Part shown: one piece after another, positions 1-8,774 of the stretch
How the letters are laid out: each line of letters opens with the position of its first letter
Position numbering within the stretch: the stretch's first letter is position 1
Origin: an uncultured Muribaculaceae bacterium
GTDB taxonomy: Bacteria; Bacteroidota; Bacteroidia; Bacteroidales; Muribaculaceae
Direction of reading: 5' to 3'
Length of the DNA: 64,000 nucleotides
Assembly: GCA_910587185.1 (NCBI GenBank)
Contig: CAJULY010000009.1
Location: 55,025-119,024 of the forward strand
Position numbers and translations under genes: made by a program
Notes under the pieces: generated by a model
Databases searched by the model: none
Told to the model about the DNA's origin: nothing
What the model saw: only the letters and a program-made list of their open reading frames with translations

Positions 1-773
1 GCCTCGAGATGATGCTCGCGGAGATACTGTTCGATGGCAGGATCGCCCGGCGAATTGGTCTCTACGATGATTCGCGAGGGATCAGGCTGGGGGCGATCCG
101 AGAAATTGGCGTTGGCCCATTCCATGAAGGCCTCCGGGACGGCAATCGTGTTCAGACGCGAGGAGAAACCGACAATCTTGGCCGGCATCCACTGCTGGCG
201 CCCGTTGCCGCTGATGGAGAGCTTCAGAGGCACCATCCCTATCATGGATTCCGAGATCTGGGGCAGTCCGCGCGAGGCGGCGAAGCCGAAATTGTAGAGC
301 GACAGATATTCCTTGCTGATAATGATGGGCACCGTCTGCGACTCGCCGGGGATGAACTGCCACTGGCGCGGTTTCACGTCGAAAAACTCGTCGGGAATCG
401 CTTCGAGGAACATGGCTGTGTTCATCCCGCGTCCGCCCATTTCGACCGAAGCGCCCACGCCGAAGTTGGAGGCGGTGAATTCGCCCACGCGGCGCACCCA
501 TTTCTGCGCTTTCAGCTCCTCCAGATCATCGGGCGAGAAAGCGGCCGGGTCACCCGAAAGAATCGACCCGAGACCGCTGACCTGCTTGGAGAGAATCAGA
601 TAGTCGCGTGAAATGAAAGAGTCCTCGTCATCCCAGACCGATGACACGTCGCTGTAGAGCTGAATGGCGGAAATCACAATGCAGAGGCCTATCAGATTGG
701 CCACGGAGTAGCCGATGAGCTGGGCTTTCGATATGTTGCGGCGGAGCAAGTGCCACACTGCGGATTTTTTCAT
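1..773 (-). CDS. ABC transporter permease, FtsX/MacB type (partial, 3' end outside window)
   Basis: This is an inner-membrane permease that would partner the ATPase just upstream. About 257 codons are visible from ATG at 773 and the frame is still open at the window's left edge. It begins MKKSAVWHLLRRNISKAQ, followed by a hydrophobic helix at about residues 18-38 and then a long soluble part that looks periplasmic. One N-terminal helix followed by a large extracytoplasmic domain is the MacB/LolC-E/FtsX layout; the remaining helices would lie beyond the edge. The start overlaps the end of the ATPase gene by 4 bp (ATGA), so the two are translationally coupled. The substrate is unknown. Linkage to two lipoproteins suggests envelope work, which is inference. 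Confidence 0.75.
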   Translation of the reverse strand, partial: MKKSAVWHLLRRNISKAQLIGYSVANLIGLCIVISAIQLYSDVSSVWDDEDSFISRDYLILSKQVSGLGSILSGDPAAFSPDDLEELKAQKWVRRVGEFTASNFGVGASVEMGGRGMNTAMFLEAIPDEFFDVKPRQWQFIPGESQTVPIIISKEYLSLYNFGFAASRGLPQISESMIGMVPLKLSISGNGRQQWMPAKIVGFSSRLNTIAVPEAFMEWANANFSDRPQPDPSRIIVETNSPGDPAIEQYLREHHLE

Positions 774-1429
774 AACAGGAGTGTTGACTGGATTGGGAGG
801 TTGATTTTGTTTCCGACGGATGTGGCTATGACGGCAGCGCCGTTGGCTTGCGCCTCTTCGTCTATGAGGGAGGCCACGATGCTGTTGTTGCGCGAGTCGA
901 GGTGGCTCACCGGTTCGTCGATCAGCAGGAAGTCAAATGGCTGGCAGAGGGCGCGGACAATGGCCACGCGCTGTTGCTGCCCGACAGAGAGAAGCGCTGC
1001 CGGTGAGTCGGCTTTGCCTTCGATTTCCAGCCGTTCGAGCGCACGGCGTATCCACTCGCCGCTGCGGCAGTCGGTCAGCCGGTTCTTGATCATGATGTTC
1101 TCCATCACTGTCAGCTCCGGAAACAGATGCATTTCCTGGGGCAGATAGGCGAGGGCCCTTGTGCGGAGGGCGCACCATTCGTCGATGCTGAAAGTCCTGA
1201 CGTCGCGGCCGTCGAAGGCCACGGTTCCCTGATAGTCGCCGCGCACTCCGAAGATGAAGCTGCATAGCGATGATTTGCCTGTACCTGACTCGGCCTCGAT
1301 CATGTAGTAACCGGGACGCCGGAAGCTGACCTCATGAAGCCAGACCTGCGAGTTGCAGACGGGAGCCGTCTTCTCCATGCCGCGGAACACGTGCGGCAGT
1401 GTGTCGGTTAAGGTTATTTCCTGAATCAT
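770..1429 (-). CDS. ABC transporter ATP-binding protein with degenerate motifs
   Basis: This is a cytoplasmic ATPase of about 219 residues, small enough to be a LolD/MacB-like single domain. I chose ATG at 1429, two bases after the stop of the upstream lipoprotein; an in-frame TTG lies at 1435. Visible motifs are Walker A as AESGTGKSS (first glycine replaced by alanine), a Q-loop (YLPQE), a signature LSVGQQQR, Walker B FLLIDEP and the D-loop SHLD. Where the switch histidine normally stands the sequence reads AVIATSVG, so there is no H-loop His. It is coupled to the permease by a 4-bp overlap. Either hydrolysis is weakened or another residue compensates. Confidence 0.85.
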   Translation of the reverse strand: MIQEITLTDTLPHVFRGMEKTAPVCNSQVWLHEVSFRRPGYYMIEAESGTGKSSLCSFIFGVRGDYQGTVAFDGRDVRTFSIDEWCALRTRALAYLPQEMHLFPELTVMENIMIKNRLTDCRSGEWIRRALERLEIEGKADSPAALLSVGQQQRVAIVRALCQPFDFLLIDEPVSHLDSRNNSIVASLIDEEAQANGAAVIATSVGNKINLPIQSTLLL

Positions 1430-1431
1430 TT

Positions 1432-2961
1432 TCAATAGATCTCTTCCACTGCCACGGTGTCGGCGGCTACTTCATCATCGAAAGAGCTGCCGTAGAGAGA
1501 GCCTGAGTTGGAGCGGCTTTCGCGATATGAGCGGCTTTTCTTCTCGAAAGCTTCGGCGAAACGTGGCATTCCGGCAACGAGGGTGGGAAGAATCGGTTTG
1601 TCGGTACCCACGAGGTTTATCTGCAGGCGCGTGGCGGTTCCGTTGAGTTCGAATGTTCCCTTGATGCTGTAGTCGAGAGTCTTGTCATCGACAAGCGAGC
1701 TCAGGAGCGGCGTCTGTACTACGAGGGCCAGCGGTTTGCCGTTGAAGTCGTTGGCAAACGAGTTGCTTTTGTCGGGTTTCGGTTCCATGCCGAGGGTAAC
1801 GGTGAAATAGCCGTCAACATTGCCGTAGGTCATGTCGAAACCGCCGTCGTTTACTCTGTACAGTCCGTTGGCTGCTTTTGTGGAACGCGGGAAAAGACTG
1901 TTGACCATCTGGGTCAGTTCGTTGACTTTGTCCTGGGTCATGTGGGCCATCAGAAGCGCCTGCCAATTGGCCGGGTTGGGGCTTTCGAAGAAGGCTCCTT
2001 TATCCTTGGGGCCGACGCCTATGGCGATTGTGCCGTCAAGCGCTTTGAGATAAGGCGCTATCTGGTCGGCCTGCGATTCCATGCGAGGTCCGTAGATAAG
2101 CCCCATCGCTTTCATCACCTCATCGACCCAGCCGCTCTGCTGGTTGATTCCGATAGCGGCAGCTGCTATGAAATTAGATGGCATGTAGCGGAGGAAGTCG
2201 GTGTTGACCGGTTTCAGCATATCGGTTTCGTATTCTTCGCCGTCGGGCTTGATTATGGTTGACTGCGCCACGATGGCATTGTCCTTGATGTTTATCGATG
2301 CTGTCACCCAATAGTCGTCAAGACCGGTCTTAAGCGATGCCTGATCGACGATGATGTTGGCTATGTTCTCCTCTTTCAGGGCCGAGGCGAGGCCTGAGAA
2401 GCGCAGAATGTTGTTCTTCTTACGGGCAAGCTCGAAATCCTCTATGTTTTTGAGCAGACGGCGCGTCGGTATGAACCAGACCTGCTTGTCGTCCTCGCTG
2501 AAAGCTATACATTCGGCATAGTCCGAATCTGATGTGGAATAGACTTCCTTCCCTTCTTCGGTCGAGCGCGAGAAATCGTTTTTCTTCAGATAAGCTTTCA
2601 GATCGTCGGCGTCCTTCACGATAGCCGTTCCGTAGGCTTCGTTTTTGTTGATAGAACCGAAGATGACGATGTTTTCAAGATCTACCGCCTGAGCCACGCG
2701 GCCTATCTCTTTCATGGCGTCGGCCGGCATCTGGTCTTTGATGAACGAGTATTCGTCGGGCAGCGCGAGGCGTCCGTCCTCAACCGTCACTCCCGCGTCT
2801 TTGGCCAGTTTGATCATATCAACGGTGGCCACGAATTCCGTGTCGGAAGGAACTGTCTCGAGCAGTTTGTCCTTGTCTGACGAACAGGAGCAGAAAAAGC
2901 CGGCTATGAAGGCGGCGAGAAGCCCGTAGGTCAGGCTGAATGGGTTTAAGAAATGTTTCAT
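1432..2961 (-). CDS. DUF4836 family lipoprotein (first of two)
   Basis: A secreted protein of 509 residues. The N-terminus has a basic start, a hydrophobic stretch and a Cys at about 24/26 (FCSC), so it is probably a lipoprotein. The mature start (ETVPSDTEFVATVDM) and the overall length match the DUF4836 family, common in Bacteroidales and without known biochemical function. The C-terminus is rich in Ser, Asp and Glu (a DDEVAADTVAVEEIY-like tail). It follows its paralogue at 18 bp and sits directly before the ABC ATPase, so it may be a periplasmic or outer-membrane partner of that transporter (inference). Confidence 0.8.
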   Translation of the reverse strand: MKHFLNPFSLTYGLLAAFIAGFFCSCSSDKDKLLETVPSDTEFVATVDMIKLAKDAGVTVEDGRLALPDEYSFIKDQMPADAMKEIGRVAQAVDLENIVIFGSINKNEAYGTAIVKDADDLKAYLKKNDFSRSTEEGKEVYSTSDSDYAECIAFSEDDKQVWFIPTRRLLKNIEDFELARKKNNILRFSGLASALKEENIANIIVDQASLKTGLDDYWVTASINIKDNAIVAQSTIIKPDGEEYETDMLKPVNTDFLRYMPSNFIAAAAIGINQQSGWVDEVMKAMGLIYGPRMESQADQIAPYLKALDGTIAIGVGPKDKGAFFESPNPANWQALLMAHMTQDKVNELTQMVNSLFPRSTKAANGLYRVNDGGFDMTYGNVDGYFTVTLGMEPKPDKSNSFANDFNGKPLALVVQTPLLSSLVDDKTLDYSIKGTFELNGTATRLQINLVGTDKPILPTLVAGMPRFAEAFEKKSRSYRESRSNSGSLYGSSFDDEVAADTVAVEEIY

Positions 2962-2979
2962 GTCAAATGATGTTGAGGT

Positions 2980-4383
2980 TTATAATTCGTCGTAATAGTC
3001 GGCTGATTCTTCTTCGCGGCTTTGCCGGGCTGCCTCGATGGCTGCGAAATAACGGCTGAAAGCTATGAGGGGCGATACTTTTCCCGAATGCGTCACCAGT
3101 GTCAGTCCGTCGCTCCCTACGGTCATGGTGGCGGTTATCGAAAGATTGTCCCGAACTCCGGGAAGAATTGCCGACAGTGGCGGCAATCTCAGTTCGGCGA
3201 AAGCCTGTCGGCCGGCGAAAAGCGCCGAGTCGGCCGGCTGCGGGCTGTCAAGTTCGCGGTTGAGAGCGAAGAGAAACACACCGTCGGGAGTGGCGGTATA
3301 GCGGTAGCGCACGCCGTTGAGGTCGAAGGCATACACCCCGTCAGCCCGCGGCTGCGGATTGAGCCCTTTTTCGCGCAGATTGCCGTTTATCTCGTTGACG
3401 GCATCGCTCGCCTTGCCTCCGTCGAGAGTCGCATACACTATTATGCTCTGGCTTTCGATATCGTCGGAGGTCAGCGATTCGGCCGTGAGAGGGCCTACGC
3501 CTATGGCGAACGGTCCTTTAAGACTTGTCATATAGGGGAGAAGCGTCTGGAGCATCCCGTGGTTGCGGGTGCCGAGGCCTGCGCCGAACATCTCTACTAG
3601 TCCTGTCCAGTTTATCTTGTCGGTCAGTCCCGCCGCGAACACGAAGCTGTTCTGCCCCGCAGGAAGATAGCGGCTGAAACGGGTGTCATTTATCGCGCTG
3701 AGGGCCGTGAAGGGAATCGGTTCGCCCGTCTTTCCATCGGCCACGCTTATAAAACCGGCTTTGACGGTCAGAGTGTTGTCTCCTCCTGCTGCCGCTGTCA
3801 CCTGAAGCATTGACATGTCGTCGGCTATGCCGAAAAACGCCGGGCGTATGTAGGCTTTGATACGTTTGTTCCCGTCGATGGAGAAGTCAAGCCCGTATTT
3901 GCCGAAATTTTCTTTTTCGGCCTGCCGCAGGCTTTCCTTCCAGTTTTTTATGTCGCCGCGTGTTCCGAGAAACCATGCGGCATCATTCTCGATGATGACA
4001 CACGGGGCGAATTCTCCCCATTCTTCATTGGAATAGGCCGTCACGCCTTCGGTCTTGCGCTTTTGCCAGCCCAGTTCGGTCAGAAACGAGGTCAGCTTTT
4101 TCTCGTCTTTCACTGTCGCCGCTGCGAATGGCTGACGCGAGTCGGCCGGCTTGTAGAAAAGTATGTGGCTCAGGTCGCAGCTTTCGGCCAGACTTCCGGT
4201 CTTAGCCGGTGTTTCCGCGGGAATAAGCAGGGTGGATATCGCGTCGGGGATGGAGTCGGCGTTTATGACAGCCACATAGTCGGCCGTAGCCGGAATCTCC
4301 TCTATGGAGACGCCTTTCTCCGAGCAACCCTGGATGATAAAAGCCGCCGCTATGGCGAGCACGATTGTTTTCAGTAATTTCAT
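2980..4383 (-). CDS. DUF4836-like lipoprotein (second of two)
   Basis: A 467-residue exported protein. A signal peptide ends in a lipobox (IIQGC, Cys20). The segment after it (IPATADYVAVINADSIPDAI) resembles the paralogue's TVPSDTEFVATVDM segment, and both proteins carry an IAIGVGP/FAIGVGP block near the middle, which argues for gene duplication. The C-terminus ends EESADYYDEL, again acidic. It starts 3 bp after the stop of the CDF transporter gene, so it belongs to the same transcript. The function is unknown; similarity to its neighbour is seen directly, and the family name follows from the neighbour. Confidence 0.7.
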   Translation of the reverse strand: MKLLKTIVLAIAAAFIIQGCSEKGVSIEEIPATADYVAVINADSIPDAISTLLIPAETPAKTGSLAESCDLSHILFYKPADSRQPFAAATVKDEKKLTSFLTELGWQKRKTEGVTAYSNEEWGEFAPCVIIENDAAWFLGTRGDIKNWKESLRQAEKENFGKYGLDFSIDGNKRIKAYIRPAFFGIADDMSMLQVTAAAGGDNTLTVKAGFISVADGKTGEPIPFTALSAINDTRFSRYLPAGQNSFVFAAGLTDKINWTGLVEMFGAGLGTRNHGMLQTLLPYMTSLKGPFAIGVGPLTAESLTSDDIESQSIIVYATLDGGKASDAVNEINGNLREKGLNPQPRADGVYAFDLNGVRYRYTATPDGVFLFALNRELDSPQPADSALFAGRQAFAELRLPPLSAILPGVRDNLSITATMTVGSDGLTLVTHSGKVSPLIAFSRYFAAIEAARQSREEESADYYDEL

Positions 4384-4386
4384 GAT

Positions 4387-5340
4387 TCAGTCTTTACATG
4401 AACCGTCAGGCAGAATATCCTGACCTTTGTATGGCTCTACGTGGATATTTGTAATCATGGAGCTCTCGAAATCTTTTTTCAGGGCGCGTTCTACGGCCGT
4501 TGCGATCTCGTGTCCCTCTTCCACGCTTATGTTGCGGCTGACTTTGATGTGGACATCGAGTATTATGCGCGGACCGTTGCGCCGCGACCTGAAATGGTGA
4601 TAGGTTATCACTCCCGGAGTCTCTTTTATGATTCGCCGCATCGGGTCGGTTATTTCGGGCGGAAGCGCCACGTCGAGCAGCTCCTTTATTGCCGGACGGG
4701 CAATGTTGACTGCGGCCCCGAGAATGAAGATGCTGACTATCATCGAGGCTGCCGGGTCAAGGATTCTCCAGTGCGGCCCGAGAAAAATGGCTCCTGAAAT
4801 GCCGGCGAGAGTGGCAAGCGACGAATAGGCGTCGCTGCGGTGGTGCCATGCGTTGGCAATGACGGCCGCCGAGTTGATGCGCCGTCCCCGGTTTCGCGTG
4901 TAGCGGAAGAGCCACTCCTTGGAGACTATCGAGATCAGGGCCATCCAGAGCGCTATCATTCCGGGACGCTCAAGCGTGCCTCCGTGGACAACATCGATGA
5001 TGCGGCCGAAGCCGTCGGTGAAAAGCCCTATGGCGACAATGGCCAGCGCTCCTCCAATGAGAAGCGTGGCCATTGTTTCGTATTTTCCGTAGCCGTACTG
5101 ATAGGTCTTGTTGGCTTTTCGGCGCGAGACGCCTATCATGACGATGACTATTATGTCGGTGACGAAATCGCTGAGCGAATGGACTCCGTCGGCGACCATG
5201 GCGCTCGAGCGGCCTATGATTCCGGTGGCTATTTTCAGAGCGGCGAGCACGGCGTTCACGCCAAATCCCACCCACGTGACGTGGCGTGCGGTCCTGACAA
5301 CCTGGGCGTCAGTGTAGCGGGAGGGAGACCTGTCTGTCAT
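4387..5340 (-). CDS. Cation diffusion facilitator (CDF) family transporter
   Basis: An inner-membrane metal/proton antiporter of about 317 residues, likely exporting Zn2+, Fe2+ or similar divalent ions. The two paired metal-site motifs are present: DGVHSLSDFVTD on helix 2 and AWHHRSDAYSS on helix 5. The C-terminal ~85 residues form the cytoplasmic dimerisation domain (VTYHHFRSRRNGP, DVHIKV, NIHVEP). Six hydrophobic segments are evident. I prefer ATG at 5340 (MTDRSPSRYTD); an in-frame TTG at 5361 would add seven residues. It lies 25 bp after the dehydrogenase gene in the same operon. Ion specificity cannot be read from the sequence. Confidence 0.9.
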   Translation of the reverse strand: MTDRSPSRYTDAQVVRTARHVTWVGFGVNAVLAALKIATGIIGRSSAMVADGVHSLSDFVTDIIVIVMIGVSRRKANKTYQYGYGKYETMATLLIGGALAIVAIGLFTDGFGRIIDVVHGGTLERPGMIALWMALISIVSKEWLFRYTRNRGRRINSAAVIANAWHHRSDAYSSLATLAGISGAIFLGPHWRILDPAASMIVSIFILGAAVNIARPAIKELLDVALPPEITDPMRRIIKETPGVITYHHFRSRRNGPRIILDVHIKVSRNISVEEGHEIATAVERALKKDFESSMITNIHVEPYKGQDILPDGSCKD

Positions 5341-5365
5341 GGCTCGGCCGGTGATGGACAACCGC

Positions 5366-6562
5366 TTATACCTCCAGATCTATGTTGAACTGCTCGTTCC
5401 ACGGTAGGCCTTGGACGTTGAGCTGTTCCATGAACGGATCCGGATCGAACTCTTCGACGTTATGCACGCCCGGCTTGACCCATTTGCCTGTCAGGAACAT
5501 CATGGCGCCGATCATGGCCGGAACGCCCGTCGTGTAGCTGACGGCCTGCATGCCGGTTTCGCGGTAGGCGGCCTCATGGGAGCAGTTGTTGTAGATGTAG
5601 TAGGTCAGATGGTTCTTCTCCTTGTCGAGACCCTCTATGCGACAGCCGATCGAGGTCTCTCCGGTGTAGTTCTCGCCGAGATCCTGAGGATTGGGAAGCA
5701 CGGCTTTGAGAAACTGCAGAGGCACGATCTTCTGTCCGTTGTAGTCTATCTCGTCGATGCGGGCCATGCCTATGTCCTGGATGACGCGGAGATGGGTCAG
5801 ATACTCCTGTCCGAAAGTCATCCAGAAGCGTGCGCGCTTGATGGAGGGATAGTTCTTGACGAGGCTTTCGAGCTCCTCGTGATAGAGCAGATAGGAGTCG
5901 CGGGGGCCGATGTTGGGGTAGGTGAGAGCCTTGTGGATCTCGAGCGGGCCGGTTGTGACCCACTGGCCGTCCTGATAGTAGCGGCCGTTCTGGGTGATCT
6001 CGCGTATGTTGATCTCGGGGTTGAAGTTGGTGGCGAAAGCCTTGCCGTGATCGCCTGCGTTGCAATCGACGATGTCGAGATACTCCATGTCGGAGAAATA
6101 ATGCTTGGCGGCGTAGGCGGTGAACACGCCTGACACTCCCGGGTCGAAACCGCAGCCGAGGATGGCGGTCAGGCCGGCCTTCTCGAACTTCTCCTTGTAG
6201 GCCCACTGCCAGGAATATTCGAAATGGGCCACGTCGCGCGGCTCGTAGTTGGCCGTGTCGAGATAGTTGACGCCACATTCCAGACATGCGTCCATGATGG
6301 TGAGGTCCTGATAGGGGAGAGCCACATTGATGACAATGTCGGGTTTATGACGGTTGAAAAGCTCCACGAGCTGCTCGACGCTGTCGGCATCGACACTGTC
6401 CGTAGTGATGCGGCCGCCTCCGATCTTGCGGGCTATCGCCTCGCATTTGCTGCGAGTGCGCGAGGCAAGCACTATTTCGGTGAAGACATCGGGGTTCTGG
6501 GCACACTTGTGAGCGACGACGGTTCCCACACCGCCCGCTCCTATGATAAGAACTTTAGCCAT
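5366..6562 (-). CDS. Carboxynorspermidine/carboxyspermidine dehydrogenase (saccharopine dehydrogenase family)
   Basis: A cytoplasmic NAD(P)H-dependent reductase of 398 residues. It condenses aspartate semialdehyde with a diamine (putrescine or diaminopropane) to make carboxy(nor)spermidine, the spermidine route used by Bacteroidales. The N-terminus has a Rossmann motif (LIIGAGGVGTVVAHKC), followed by family blocks such as GCGFDPGVSG, NFNPEINIREI and TGVPAMIGAMM. A plain lysine-pathway saccharopine dehydrogenase is the alternative, but length and these blocks fit the polyamine enzyme better. It is the first gene of the operon that continues through the CDF transporter, the DUF4836 pair and the ABC genes. 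Confidence 0.85.
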   Translation of the reverse strand: MAKVLIIGAGGVGTVVAHKCAQNPDVFTEIVLASRTRSKCEAIARKIGGGRITTDSVDADSVEQLVELFNRHKPDIVINVALPYQDLTIMDACLECGVNYLDTANYEPRDVAHFEYSWQWAYKEKFEKAGLTAILGCGFDPGVSGVFTAYAAKHYFSDMEYLDIVDCNAGDHGKAFATNFNPEINIREITQNGRYYQDGQWVTTGPLEIHKALTYPNIGPRDSYLLYHEELESLVKNYPSIKRARFWMTFGQEYLTHLRVIQDIGMARIDEIDYNGQKIVPLQFLKAVLPNPQDLGENYTGETSIGCRIEGLDKEKNHLTYYIYNNCSHEAAYRETGMQAVSYTTGVPAMIGAMMFLTGKWVKPGVHNVEEFDPDPFMEQLNVQGLPWNEQFNIDLEV

Positions 6563-6694
6563 TTTATGTTATGTTTTTGTTGTATTCAGTAGGTTTGAGT
6601 AAATATTCAGCTAAATTACACAAATTTTCTATTCCGCCCAACTATTCCTCCCAAAATCGCCAAAACCTATGCTCCCCATCCTTCCCGACTCCCC

Positions 6695-6749
6695 CGTCAG
6701 ACAAGTCTGACCCTGTCCGACGCGTCCGAACCGTCTGACCCGTCCTTTT
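6695..6749. repeat. 9-bp tandem repeat array, GC-rich form
   Basis: About six imperfect 9-bp units run in register: CGTCAGACA, AGTCTGACC, (C)TGTCCGACG, CGTCCGAAC, CGTCTGACC, CGTCCTTTT. It lies about 22 bp past the terminator hairpin of the minus-strand GH18 gene. It is one of six related arrays in the window. Confidence 0.8.
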
Positions 6750-6770
6750 TCCTAAACCCGGAGAAACGAA

Positions 6771-6806
6771 AAGCTCCGGGAGCGCGCGGGGCGCTTTCCG
6801 GAGCTT
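6771..6806 (-). terminator. Hairpin terminator of the GH18 gene
   Basis: The stem AAGCTCCGG (6771-6779) pairs with CCGGAGCTT (6798-6806), with an inner GAGCGC/GCGCTT extension. On the minus strand it follows the GH18 stop by 22 bp and is followed by a T-containing stretch. Confidence 0.8.
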
Positions 6807-6828
6807 GCGGCAGATGCTTGTTTCGTTA

Positions 6829-7878
6829 TCAGTGGAGGATGCTGTCGGCTACCTGCTTGGCCATGGCCTCGCCGCCGGCGCAGTATTCCCAGTACATCGC
6901 GCCGAGCATCTTCTGCTGCTTGATGTAGTGGAGCTTCTCGGCGAGTGAGCGGGGATTTTCGAAGCCCATGAGGATTTTGCCGGTGAGGGAGTCGGTCATG
7001 TAGGGCGACAGAGAGGCTGAATCCCATACTTCGATGGTGCCGGGGATCTTTTTCAGATCCTTGTAGTCCATATAGTCGGGATAAGGCTCTACGCCGCGGC
7101 CGTAGAACGGCAGTCCGAGCACGAGTTTGTCGGCGGGAACGCCGGCGATCAGATGGGCATGGAAGGCGGAGTCAGCCGTGCGGTCTCCGGCACGTTCGCT
7201 CGCATAGAGCGGGTTGTGGGGACGTCCGCTTGAAGCCGGCGACATGTCGTAGGACATGATGTTGACATAATCGACGTAAGGCATGATGGCCGGGAAGTCT
7301 ATATATTTGCCGCTCCAGATGGTGGCGAGTGTCAGCAGACGGTCGGGACCGAGAGCTTTGCGGAGGTCACGCATCAGCAGCGTGTAGTTCTTGGTGTCTT
7401 CGGCCGACGATGATATTCCGGCACCTTCGCCTGCGGTCGGATATTCCCAGTCGATGTCTATGCCGTCGAGTTTATGTTTCTCAACTTTCTTCACGCAGTC
7501 GGCGGCGAACTTGGCGCGGAGCGTAGAGTCGGCGGCCATTTCGCTGAAATTGCCGCTGCCCCAGCCTCCGATGGAGAGGACGATCTTAAGGTCGGGATTC
7601 TGTTCGCGCAGGGCCACGATCGAATCCAGACGTCCTTCGTTCTTGATGATTACGGAGTCGAAACTCGGAGCCACGTGACCGAATGCGAAATTGATGTGGG
7701 TCATCAGCGTGGGGTCAGGCATGCAACTGCTCCAGCCTGTCACGTAAGCTACTACGATGCGTCCTGAATCGGCATCGGCGCTCTCTGCTGTCTGAGCGCT
7801 CTTCGAATTGCAGCCGACAGCCGATGAGAGGAATGCTGCGGCGCCAACGGCGAACACAGCCAACGGAAAGTTCTTCAT
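6829..7878 (-). CDS. Glycoside hydrolase family 18 lipoprotein
   Basis: A 349-residue cell-surface or periplasmic enzyme cleaving beta-1,4 bonds next to N-acetylglucosamine, either chitin-like chains or the chitobiose core of N-glycans. The signal peptide ends in a lipobox (AVGC, Cys23). The GH18 catalytic motif DxxDxDxE is intact as DGIDIDWEYP, with Glu145 as acid. Other family landmarks are IVLSIGGWGSGNFS, YVDYVNIMSYDMS and GLPFYGRG. There is a single catalytic domain and no carbohydrate-binding module. The gene is monocistronic with its own promoter and terminator. Chitinase versus endo-N-acetylglucosaminidase cannot be separated here. Confidence 0.9.
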   Translation of the reverse strand: MKNFPLAVFAVGAAAFLSSAVGCNSKSAQTAESADADSGRIVVAYVTGWSSCMPDPTLMTHINFAFGHVAPSFDSVIIKNEGRLDSIVALREQNPDLKIVLSIGGWGSGNFSEMAADSTLRAKFAADCVKKVEKHKLDGIDIDWEYPTAGEGAGISSSAEDTKNYTLLMRDLRKALGPDRLLTLATIWSGKYIDFPAIMPYVDYVNIMSYDMSPASSGRPHNPLYASERAGDRTADSAFHAHLIAGVPADKLVLGLPFYGRGVEPYPDYMDYKDLKKIPGTIEVWDSASLSPYMTDSLTGKILMGFENPRSLAEKLHYIKQQKMLGAMYWEYCAGGEAMAKQVADSILH

Positions 7879-7913
7879 TTCTGTAAAATAACGGTATTAG
7901 TTAATATCTTCCA

Positions 7914-7921
7914 CAAAATTA
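7914..7921 (-). promoter_or_regulatory. -7 box for the GH18 gene
   Basis: CAAAATTA on the plus strand reads TAATTTTG on the minus strand, matching TAnnTTTG, about 36 bp before the GH18 ATG. No good -33 TTTG is seen. Confidence 0.6.
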
Positions 7922-7943
7922 CGGAAAAAAAGCGATTAATCAT

Positions 7944-7951
7944 TATCTTTG
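7944..7951 (+). promoter_or_regulatory. -7 box (TATCTTTG) for the SH3 protein gene
   Basis: TATCTTTG matches the Bacteroidota -7 consensus and would start transcription about 100 bp before the ATG at 8056. The leader holds an inverted repeat, GTCAAGGA (7971-7978) and TCCTTGAC (8001-8008). Confidence 0.55.
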
Positions 7952-8055
7952 TGAAAAATTAGAGACTTATGTCAAGGAAAATCATCGGAAAACGGAGAAG
8001 TCCTTGACCTCTAATTCTGACAGATGACATCATTTTTAATCATTACTGCGTTTCT

Positions 8056-8667
8056 ATGAATCTCAAAAAATTATTCTGCACCCTGACTGTGGCAACTCTT
8101 ACGGCTGCAGCAGCTTTCGCACAGTCACAATACGTATTTACCACCAAAAGTTCAGTCAATTTGCGCAAAGCGGCCTCTATCGCATCGGCCAAAGCCGGAA
8201 CCCTGACGAAGGGAGAGATGCTTCCGCTCGTCGAGGAGACCGACGGTTGGTATAAAGTCGATGTCAATGGCGCTCCCGCATTCGTCTCACAGTCGGTCGC
8301 TTCGGTCTGCGACGCCAATGTACCGGCCGAGATGTTTGGCAAGACGCTTGGCTCTTCCGAGCCGTGGGAAAAGATCCGTTTCGAGGGATCGATTACCATA
8401 ACTCCGGTAGGTAAAGATCACGCGGTCATAAACATGGAATGGATGAGGGTTAATCTTCCTGCGGAATCATGGAATTACATGGCCACAGTCAAGGATGGAA
8501 AAGTGGTGGCCACACACAATCTGGGCATGTCATGGATCGATCCCGATCAGCCTTATGAAACGCTGATGGAAGAGGCCGAGCCGCTTGACACTCCCTTGCC
8601 CGTGGGCTTCGACGAATTCAACAACACCCTCTATTTCAACGGCGCCGTCTTCTCCGAATTCGAATAA
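8056..8667 (+). CDS. Secreted SH3b-domain protein of unknown function
   Basis: A 203-residue protein with a clear signal peptide (MNLKKLFCTLTVATLTAAAAFAQ). Residues about 25-80 form a bacterial SH3 domain (VFTTKSSVNLRKAAS, AGTLTKGEMLPLVEE, GWYKVDVNGAPAFVSQS), a fold that binds cell-wall or peptide ligands. The remaining ~110 residues have no domain I recognise. There is no catalytic motif, so it is not a complete NlpC/P60-type hydrolase. The gene stands alone between the divergent GH18 gene and the HipBST operon. A periplasmic binding role is inference. Confidence 0.7.
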   Translation: MNLKKLFCTLTVATLTAAAAFAQSQYVFTTKSSVNLRKAASIASAKAGTLTKGEMLPLVEETDGWYKVDVNGAPAFVSQSVASVCDANVPAEMFGKTLGSSEPWEKIRFEGSITITPVGKDHAVINMEWMRVNLPAESWNYMATVKDGKVVATHNLGMSWIDPDQPYETLMEEAEPLDTPLPVGFDEFNNTLYFNGAVFSEFE

Positions 8668-8774
8668 CTGCGTCACCACCCCGGAGAATTACACTTTGCT
8701 TCAAGAGGAGGCTGCACCTGTTTTTGAAGTGCCTTATCATGCGCGCTATCTTGGAAAAACAAGGCTTGGATTTA

